From: Trichoplax sp. H2
Taxonomy: Eukaryota > Placozoa > Uniplacotomia > Trichoplacea
Reading direction: 5' to 3'
Assembly (NCBI GenBank): GCA_003344405.1
Contig: NOWV01000003.1
Coordinates: 1,364,001-1,428,000, forward strand
DNA: 64,000 bases
Made by a program: the position numbers and the translations under genes. Under the pieces are notes generated by a model. That model was not told the origin of the DNA. It did not search any database and saw nothing but the letters and a program-made list of their open reading frames with translations. Below, one piece after another: positions 55,501-64,000 of the stretch (position 1 is the first letter of the stretch; the number at the start of each line of letters is the position of its first letter).

Positions 55501-57735
55501 ATCATTTGTAAAATATTGTTAATAAGCGCAAACAGCTAGTAAGAAGATTTAGATATTGTATTAACATGTTTTGGTACAGGCCATATTTTAGATTTACTGC
55601 GCTATCGCATAGTAAGAAAGCTGGTATAAATATATAGAAATGATCGATAATACAGGTTAGTACTCTATCAATTAGTAACTAATCACTTTTTGCAGAAATT
55701 TAGTTAGTAATATGAAGCTTGGTTATGTATCAGTAGGGTTATATCGTTAATTACACTAATTTCATATGCGTATATTTCAAAGAGCTTTGATACGTCAAAT
55801 CATAACAATTCGGGGGGGGGTATCGCATCCGGTATGTTAATTGGATTCACATGCGAATGAAATTGTGAAAAGGCTGTAGCAGTAATAAACTATAATACAC
55901 GAGATTAAAAATGCTGCTAAAGACATCAGTCACCCCCGTTTGGTTAGTTGCTTTTGCAAGCTAATGCAGTTAGGAAGGCAAAGCATCAATAGTATGAGTA
56001 TGTCTGGTTTATAATATATACAAAGTTTTTACCCTTCACATCGATATAAAGTGGATTTTCTTGAATTTCCTCAACGGAATTATCGGGTAGATTACAGTGA
56101 TCGAGGCACACATCTAAGTAAATTGATTTATATTTGGATTTTTCTGTTGGCGTGATAAATAAAAGATGTATTGAAGACTACGTGTAAATAGAACCGTTAA
56201 AAGCCTGTTTTATAAAATTGAAATATCGAAATTGCAGACCTTCTCCCTTTTATCCTAATTAAGGTAAATATATTGCATATACTTATAGTTCATGCAAATT
56301 ATCATATACTGTTTTTAAAATAAAAGATATCACTTTGCAGTAACTTGTTAGCTAATTCTAGTTGTGACCCTTGAGAAGTACATAGTTGAACAACAAAGGA
56401 CTGTCAGATTGGTATTACTACCAGTAAAAATATTTTGTTTGCTTATTACTCGTACCGCCCCTATCTTGTGGAGGGAGATCAAGGCTCACTGGTGGTTCTC
56501 TAACAGGTGGTTCAGGTATTGGTGGTGGTGTTGGAGAGTTAGTGTCTAGTATAAAAATTGAATATTAAAATACATCTTTTTCATACAGCATAACAGCTGT
56601 CTGCGTCTTTCCTTCCCAACATTTATTAGTTATCATTTTATTAGTTAGAAACTGTAATTTCTCCTTAAGATATTATCATAAGCTATTTACTTAATGAAAT
56701 CAAGCATGGATTACTAAAAATTTCAATCATAATTTAACTAGGATAAATATCTTTGTACATGTATTAGATATCATAACCACTCACATATAATATCAATCTG
56801 AATCAGCTTTCTTACCTGACTCATACAGTATGGCTTCACAGAACCTTGATGTCCAGAAATCTGTTTGGAAAATTGTAAGTATACTGATTAAAAAATGATA
56901 GTGTAATCTTCACGTATATTGTCTCATATTATACGTAACTTATTGCTATCAATCGTAAAAATTTTATTACTTTCGCCCATAAGTGCAAATGTAGCTAATT
57001 CTGCTTCATTCTTTGCTTTTCTTACTGCTAACGGTAATTGCAGCTGGCATGGTAATCCAGCGTTAATGTAATCGCAGTAAAAAGCAATTAAATACTCTAA
57101 ATTAGGATAAGGCTCAACATTTGATCCATCAATATAGCAGCCTAAATTCAAATACGAGCTAAAAGTTAATCTTGCCGCACTGCATACAGAATAGGTTTTA
57201 CCAAAAATAATTTTAACAGATTAATACGCTAAAGGAATTTTATCTTATTGACCTTTATCTGTGAAATTAATTAGGTAATGATTAACTTCTGCGGATTTGT
57301 CACTAACTTTCACGGATAAGCAGGGATGCTTTAGCTTACTCGATTTTCTGACAATAAAGTACTAAGTAGAAATAAATAATAATCACGATACATTTTAAGA
57401 CAAATGAATTATTTCAGTAGTAAGATCTAGAACTTACTCCCTTTGGAAATTGACTTAACATTTCCATAGCTAATATAATCAATCCATTTTGATAATTGAA
57501 AACATGGAAGTCAATTAAAGGATATGAATTTAGTATGTTAACAAAACTCTAATTATAATCTATTGCTTTAAAATAACAGTGGTTAACAATTTACTAAAGG
57601 AGTCACTACTTTTAACATTTACCTTTTTCTCGATTAACGGTAGGGTGATACCAAATTGACTGAGTATTATACAATCTATGATAGGTATCTTTTAATTCGG
57701 GTATGATGTCTTTATTTGCAACAATCTGGTTCTAT
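52502..57735 (-). CDS. RIN-like: RIN/sprint-like protein: degenerate SH2 domain, Pro-rich linker and VPS9 Rab5-GEF domain
   Basis: Exons recognised, high to low: about 57625-57735 and 57434-57550 (SH2 N-half: SIWYHPTVNREK, NILNSYPLIDFHVFNYQNG), 56935-57158 (SH2 C-half: NLEYLIAFYCDYI, LPLAVRKAKNEAEL), about 56435-56545 (Pro-rich, TPPPIPEPPVREPP), 54704-54922, 54396-54580 (LDTALEGCLHDIITKPLK), 53450-53709, and 52502-52677 (stop 52502-52504). The last two join as LSAD-DFIPLLIYIIAKLG, the VPS9 signature, followed by EADYIEGLL and GESAYYATAFKAALLYL. RIN proteins activate Rab5 on early endosomes and take Ras and tyrosine-kinase signals. Here the FLVR arginine is missing and no RA domain follows VPS9. 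One junction (57625/57550) does not join in phase with canonical sites as read. The 5' end is unresolved. Confidence 0.85.
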
Positions 57736-58436
57736 TAAGAGATCGTATAAATAGTTGGAAGTTATTTATTGATATACAATACGCCAACATTGTAGCGATG
57801 TTCATAATCATTTGAGTATTCGTATTTTCAGTATTTTTATAGGACGCCGGTAAATGAAATATTTTGCATCTCTTATCAACACACTATAAGAACGTCTACA
57901 GTAAAAAATTGCAGGAACTATTATGTAATTATATCATTAAGTTAAATTACTGTAGGTTGCTACTTTCTTACTTTAAAAAGAATTTCTTGAATTCGTTCCG
58001 AACTGAAACAGTAAAATAGTTTATCAATATTTCAGTCCAACTTGAAGTTTTGTTATTAAGGCATTACTATCAGCATGAAATTATAATTTAATATATTACA
58101 AATTTTAAGATCTCATGATATCAATTGCGTTTTAAACAATGCGTTAGTAACAATAATTATTTACAGTATACTCGTATAGTCATAAATTAGGTACTCATGA
58201 AAGCTAATAATTTGATTAACTATTTATAAGATAACAATGATAATTTCATTTTATGAAGCATAGCAATAGTCTTATACCTAGCCTCCTGCGCAGACGACTG
58301 TATGTTATCTTCCGTAAATAGGTATCAAAGAATAAATTAGAAAATTTTTCGACTCGATATATATTATCATGATATGCCAAATGAATATTATTATTGAATT
58401 CTTAATAATCGTAGAATAAAACTTATTCATACCGTC

Positions 58437-60960
58437 ATCATCAGCACCCGGCATGTCCCCCTCAAAAGGATACATTGATAGGTGGCGGTCGAAAATTGTG
58501 TTATTGCTTGATGTGCTTACCTCACTTTAGCAATGAAAACAGAAAGTATTTAAATTAGAAATTTGCGGAATACATATTTACAGTATATATTTTTGCTTCA
58601 CTAATAGGTACTATAATAAGGAAAAAAGATAAAAATCGAAAGCCACGACCAACCTGCCAGATCTAGATTTTGCACGTTAAACAAAGAAATTGTAATAGAC
58701 ATGTAAAATAAGGTTAAAATAATGTTAAGCTGCCATTATAGTTATTTGTTATGCGTAGTTTTTATCCATTTATAACGTAAAGTAATAATGATAATTGTAT
58801 CTTATTTTACCTAGACAGACTATAGTAATAGTGAATTACTTTTTTACTGATAAATTATAACAAGGCTAAAAGTGAAGAAATGGTTTGACTGAATTAATTT
58901 CTTTCATCCTCGTATTATAATATTTAGGGAAAATTAAAAATATATTGAATTACAGCGATCACTTATTTTTATATTAAAGATACTCGGTGAGCCTCGTTAA
59001 TATGAATCACGCTTCATTACTGATATTAACCTCAAATTGCTACTTCTGAATGTAAGATTTACAACAGTATTAATTGTGAAGAAATGGTCATCCAATTAAG
59101 TTAACCTTAATTCATTAATATAAGCGATACACAGTATTAAAATTGAACCAATTTGTTAGCGTAGAAGCATTAGTATTACAGTATAACAACAATACTAATG
59201 TATTATACTACTTTAGTGTTAGTTCATACAGAAGATGATTGGAAAGAATAAAAGTGATATTTCTATTATTAAATTCCACTATTACCCATTCATATACAAT
59301 TTTAAAAATCTATTTATTGCCAATGCTAATTACAAACTAAGTAATTAATCACTAAAACTAAAGTTGAAATTTGTTGAAGATTTTGAAAATTATTCTTTAA
59401 TAGTAGGAAATCAATTGAATTACAATCAAGATGTGTGATACTTGATGATAGAGAGTTACATAGCAATATTCATCGCAACTTACCTTGAATCAGTAGTAAT
59501 ACGATCTTGACATTCTTGAAGATGTCTGTTGAAATAGTCGTTGGCCCTCTATTATACAAGGTATTATAGGTGTAAGTTACGGTATTATTCTATTCTATAC
59601 GTGTGTAAATCTCGAATAAAATCGTTCCAATATAGATTATGAAGCTGCGAACAGAGTTCATAGGTTATTTATCATAAAACGAGTAAGTGCAATAATAAAA
59701 TGGTGATTGATCAAGTTCATAGTAAGCTAAAGATAAAAGTTCAGTCAATCCTGTTCACATAAATGTCTAAAATCTGATTAACTTTATATAGAGTTAATTT
59801 AAGCTCAAAAGCTCATGCTTGTATCATACAAAGCTATTCTTCGTCTATAAGTTGATCAAACACCTGTGGAATGGACGTAAGCTGTTTCATCGGATTACTT
59901 ACTAAACGATAGTCTATCGATGATCGAGGCCTTGCAAATGGATTAGTAGCCATTTCTATCGAGTATTTCGCATAATGTAGAGGAGAACTTGAAATGGAGA
60001 ACATGAATTCATTAGGCAAATATTAAAAGGAGATAAAAAAATTTATTTAAAAGCAACAAAGATTATTTGTAACGCTTGATCTAAACTATTACAACTTTAT
60101 TACTTTATTGCTTGGCTAACTAGTTGATGAGTATTTTGATTGATAAAATTTTATCTAGGATTAATAGCCGTCGCTAAATAACGATTGTATTTTCTATTAG
60201 AAACTTTTCGATAATTAATGTAATCAGTTTAAAATGTCTGATATGAAACCTTTTTTTTCAAACACTCTACTACTGTACTGTGTACCGTAGATGTCGAAGT
60301 ATATTATAACTTGATGGTAAACACTTTTGTGGATGTAATTTTATCTACTGTACAATTAAAAATTTTCTTTTAAGTGGTCTAATGGGTAGCCATAGTTAGC
60401 ACCGATGATTTAAATTAGAATCGTCTGTAGCAGTCAAAACTATCTACCCGTGCATGCACGTACGTCTTGGTCATGCTATCTTAGCCTTCAATACTAAACC
60501 ACTTAAGTTGGCTAGATAGGATAGCACAGATATTAGATAAGCTGCGATAGTATTGATAAAAGGTTGAAATGGTTTTTTCCCTGCATAAATGTGGAATTGC
60601 GTCAATAGATGATCCTATCGTACAATATAAATTATTCCACTTTGCTATACTGTATTGACGTACTGATTAAAATTGCTGTTTACCTTTAAAATGATGAGTT
60701 TTTCTCTCTTCTTCAGCTTCAAAGGCTGATGTCTCTTGAATCTTGATCAATTGGCGCTTTTTATTCGATGCTATAGAGATAACAATATCCGGAGATCGAT
60801 TGCTATTAGTAGTATACGAGTAAGTTATTTCAATCAAACGATCAAGACTCGTATCTTACTGGCACACCAGGATGCAATTTTCCTGGTATTAACAGAATTG
60901 ATCTTTTCTGGAGTCTCTTCGGCCTGGGGAACTACTTGCTGTGGTTAGAATAGAATTGAA
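58437..60960 (-). CDS. Possible 5' exons of the RIN-like gene (or a small separate gene)
   Basis: Exon-like minus-strand pieces with plausible splice sites occur at about 60855-60950 (QAEETPEKINSVNTRKIASW), 60678-60725 (SAFEAEEERKTHHFK), 59480-59555 (RANDYFNRHLQECQDRITTD) and 58437-58515 (FDRHLSMYPFEGDMPGADDD). The repeated acidic and charged character and uniform orientation suggest the poorly conserved N-terminus of the RIN-like protein. No domain is recognised and phases were not confirmed. A separate gene cannot be excluded. Confidence 0.4.
59834..60019 (-). CDS. Unassigned minus-strand exon candidate, ends in a stop
   Basis: This frame encodes about 61 residues with ordinary amino-acid composition (MATNPFARPRSSIDYRLV, SIPQVFDQLIDEE) and a stop at 59834-59836. 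A donor-like CAG|GTGTTTG inside it would instead make it an internal exon of the 5' RIN-like region, skipping the stop. I do not recognise a family. Confidence 0.35.
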   Translation of the reverse strand: MPNEFMFSISSSPLHYAKYSIEMATNPFARPRSSIDYRLVSNPMKQLTSIPQVFDQLIDEE

Positions 60961-62761
60961 ATACTTGTATAAATTAATCAGTTGGCTAGCTCCGCCCAGT
61001 TTGAAGGCCAATATCCATACTGTACTGTGCGGTATGTGCTCAAATAGCGCTCATTATGAGGGATTTTGGACGAGTTAGTCCTTGTTTACGCTGTCTCGAA
61101 TTGGCATGGATAAAAGGTTGTAAGGTTCTACTACTACGTTGATACTCCACAACGATTACCTTACCTATAGGTAGAGATCGTAATTCTTTTACTATTTTTT
61201 ATTGATAGGCCTTGATACTATTTTTACTTTACGGCAATCATCATAGAATCACTATAGTGAGTTGAAGATGAAGAAGGTTGTGCAATGGAGTGTGCATTCA
61301 TGTTAGCCTCTAGCACTAATCCTGCTATACAGTACTCTATTACCGACCATAGATATACGGTAGACTGTATTATCCAGTCATGCTTGTCGATTGTAATGAC
61401 ATGTTCGAGTATCTATTCTATCAATTGCCACCATGCATCATTAATTAACATGGAGTTCAATTAAATTGAATGTTATTCATGGATATGGCACAACATGACC
61501 CACGATAGCTATGTATAAATTATCTTCAGCATCTGTTGTATAATGTTAAGTCCTACAACATATTCAGTAGTTCTAGACCATTGAAAATAATGAACTGCAT
61601 TGATTGATCGGATTCTATAATTTAGTAAGATTCCGTCCATCGTCATTGCGACATGCGATTGTCGTGAGGATAATCCATGCCCAATTTTGAAATTGGTTGT
61701 CATCAATGATGAGCATGCATTTACTCATGACACAACTACCCTTAAAAAACCGATCTGAAATGGATGATTGCGTTATTGCAGTTGTCCATGAAATCATCCA
61801 ATTGAATGAATGATTTGGCAATTTTTTCGTATCCATTTTACGACGGCATTCCATCTCTTTCGATAATTATAGGAAGCCTAGACGCGTACAGTAAGATAAT
61901 CTAGTAGTCAATTTCCTTTCCATCGATTGTATATGTAGACTATGTACCCATTCATTTGAAGGGGAAATTTACTAGATATCATCATCAATATTAAGTCAGT
62001 ATCTTAAGATAGAAATAAGTATACCGATCCAATTGTTTCCTTTCGTTTCCAGTAAGAAGGTATAGACAAATATCTGATCGGTACTTACGATTGTGAGAAA
62101 ACGAATAAATGAGAGAAGTAATCCTTCATTAATCCATTAATTAACTCACTAGTGTAGTGGTCCTCGGAATGGCCAATCGCATCGATAGACATAACTCATC
62201 ATGCCTACAGTACAGTTAAGGTACAGTATTGCACTTTGACTTCAACATGAGACCATACACTACCTGTAGACTGGATTTTACTATCTCGGTATCAAGTGGT
62301 CCGTCCGTCTCGGTATCAAGTGGACTGTTACGGTACGGTAACCGGTACTCAAGCTATAGACCATCATGTGCAAAACGAGTTGTCATGCCGTTAACCCATT
62401 ACCATGGTTACAGATAGGAAGTATTATACAGAGTAGATTGTTAACCATGACAACTCATTTTACACATTTACTTTCTCTTTGACTATCGGACAGATTCACT
62501 CCATTGCTTATGTTGTAGGTTTTTATAGATCTTATATAGTGTTCGGACTACAATACGCTACACTACCCTGTCCACTTGTCCTTCCTTGTTGGCTATTTGA
62601 CGGTAAATACTTTTAGCCATATTTTGAACCCTTCTTCTTGCCTTGTCGTGAGTCAATGTAGACTGCTAATATGAACTAGAAAATCCATGTTAACTCCTTT
62701 CCCCTATGCTTGAAATAACTCATTTCAATCCATTGGCTAAGTAACGTTGTTATGCTATATT
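60961..62761. promoter_or_regulatory. Probable divergent intergenic region before the last plus-strand gene
   Basis: It lies between the minus-strand exons and the gene starting at 62762. A small cluster of related words occurs at 62207-62232 (CTACAGTACAG, GTACAGTATTGC) and 62325-62348 (CGGTACGG, ACCGGTACTC), plus a phrase TCGGTATCAAGTGG repeated at 62286 and 62310. Frames at 61509-61854 (-) and 62229-62417 (+) are not convincing. It is much poorer in TACAG arrays than the other two divergent regions. Confidence 0.35.
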
Positions 62762-62917
62762 ATGTCTTATTTCGTTGCCGGTCTGCAATCGTTATTCGAG
62801 CGAATTCCTCAATTCATCCAGACGATCAGCGCTCAAGTCTCCATTCCCAGAACTGATGTTGTCTTTCAATGGAATGAACCATGTCGAGTTGGCCGAGAAG
62901 TAACTTTCTCAGTCCTT
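62762..62917 (+). CDS. First exon of an unidentified gene, truncated by the window
   Basis: The exon encodes 52 residues from ATG (MSYFVAGLQSLFERIP...) to CTT|GTAAGT. The second half (DVVFQWNEPCRVGREVTFSV) looks like the opening strands of a beta-sandwich domain. Composition is coding-like and the donor is strong. I cannot name the family. Following exons would lie in 62918-64000 or beyond; the frame at about 63541-63692 (+) is a weak candidate. Confidence 0.6.
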
Positions 62918-63318
62918 GTAAGTTGATCACTTCTACATGAGTCCATTTTAGTGGTGACTGTTTTCTCCTACATGGTCTATATAGACTAATAGAACGTTAT
63001 GCTTGGCTTGATCTTGTACTACAATGACGATATTATTTTCATATAAGGGCATATTCAACTCTTGTGGCCATACCTTAACTACTATTGTATATCTAGGTCT
63101 AGTTCTACCATCATCATAAAATGCCCGATAGGTATAATCATGTCATCAGGGACTACTAGGATTTTCTTCCAGTCCCTGATCTAACTTTCGACCTGTAGGA
63201 TAACTAAAATTCCCCGCGTTATCCATCCTAATTCAGAATTGAATGTAACAGCTGGTCGATGAGAAGAAGGAGAATGGAACTAGATTGGAAAATATTTGTT
63301 GTCATTGAAAATGTGCAT

Positions 63319-63500
63319 TTACAGTGAATGTATTACAAGATTAGATAATTTAAAACAGACTGATTGCTTCAAGTTTGGTATACAGTCGAATACTTTAGCA
63401 TCTTTTCCAAGTATAGCACTATAATATTCATCTATAAGAATTTTAATGACGTGGTAATAATGTGTAGCTAATGCTCTTAGAAAGCAAGAATAGATCATAC
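63319..63500 (-). CDS. Possible minus-strand exon of unknown gene
   Basis: This open frame ends with a stop at 63319-63321 and has well-mixed composition (RALATHYYHVIKILIDEY, GKDAKVFDCIPNLKQSV, FKLSNLVI), less AT-biased than chance frames here. It lies on the opposite strand inside what may be an intron of the gene starting at 62762. No family is recognised, and the opposite strand also has a frame (63471-63692). Confidence 0.3.
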
Positions 63501-64000
63501 GTATGTATGACAGTGGTAAACAAATCCCACTGTCCAGTACGTTGTAATACTGCAAATGGTGTTGAGAAAGATGTACTAATCATGGAGTTATTGATAAAAA
63601 TGATACTGACTCAACGACTACTAAAAAAGTCCCTGATTGAATGTAGCATCAAATGGGAGACTGTAGGCATTCAAGAATTCTATCATAATTAATATAGATG
63701 AGTACAAAGGATATTCCATGGATTATGAAGTCATTATGTAATCCTTGGATATATAAGACACGATGAAAATTTCAATCTTAAATGCTATATCGGTTAAGAC
63801 AGTAATTGAAAAAGTTATACGCGTACAAAACCAGTTAATTTATAGTACATCTCGATAGTGAAGGGAATAAGAAATACAGACATGAAATTAATTTATTGTC
63901 ATAACTATAAGTATTTCCTTGCAAAACAATACGAGTAGCCATTATGAACTGTCTTATACTATATTGTACGAGTTAGCGTTAATAATCATTAGATCAAAAA

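Noticed and set aside
55812-55820. Run of nine G in AT-rich intronic sequence
   Set aside because: It is a simple homopolymer. No clustered G-runs are present to suggest a G-quadruplex.
56486-56535. TGGTGGTTC-type string resembling tRNA-like sequence on the plus strand
   Set aside because: It is the complement of the Pro-rich coding stretch of the RIN-like gene, and no cloverleaf can be drawn.

Overview
The window is nuclear DNA of an early-branching animal. It is AT-rich. The genes have many small exons joined by GT-AG introns (often 60-600 bp). The encoded proteins are animal ones: an LHX1/5-class LIM-homeobox factor, codanin-1, TM7SF3, a tandem MyTH4-FERM myosin, a canonical poly(A) polymerase and a RIN-type VPS9 protein. 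Gene density, exon style and gene set suggest a placozoan (Trichoplax/Hoilungia-like) genome. That is inference, since no marker gene fixes the species. No rRNA, tRNA or CRISPR array was recognised.

Layout. 1-1340 is non-coding with weak, decayed repeats. 1347-4958 holds three copies of one ~0.43 kb solo LTR (TGTCAC...GTGACA, with a clear 5-bp target duplication on the first), duplicated flanking DNA and a 20-N assembly gap at 4040-4059. 5687-9843 (+) is the 3' part of an LHX1/5 gene (LIM2, homeodomain, C-terminus); its LIM1 exon is not seen. 11240-18324 (-) is CDAN1. 18325-19720 is a divergent intergenic region with (TACAG)n/(CTGTA)n palindromic repeats. 19721-23655 (+) is TM7SF3. 26193-40202, perhaps to 40729 (-), is an unconventional myosin with two MyTH4-FERM units. 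40730-45452 is a second divergent intergenic region, again with dense TACAG palindromes. 45453-50653 (+) is poly(A) polymerase. 52502-57735 and probably further up (-) is a RIN/sprint-like Rab5 GEF. 62762-62917 (+) is the first exon of an unidentified gene that runs out of the window.

The genes alternate strictly in orientation (+ - + - + - +). Every intergenic space is therefore either convergent or divergent. The dense TACAG/CTGTA palindrome islands lie in the two large divergent (promoter-containing) spaces and not in the three convergent ones. This is the most interesting non-genic pattern in the window.

The genes are unrelated housekeeping or developmental genes and do not form a pathway. 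Notable molecular deviations are a myosin P-loop reading GDTGSGK instead of GESGAGK, a RIN SH2 domain whose FLVR motif reads FHVF, a RIN protein with no RA domain after VPS9, and a codanin-1 that seems to stop before the C-terminal region present in the human protein. Splice sites were assigned by eye. Phases were checked for most exons; unresolved junctions are stated.
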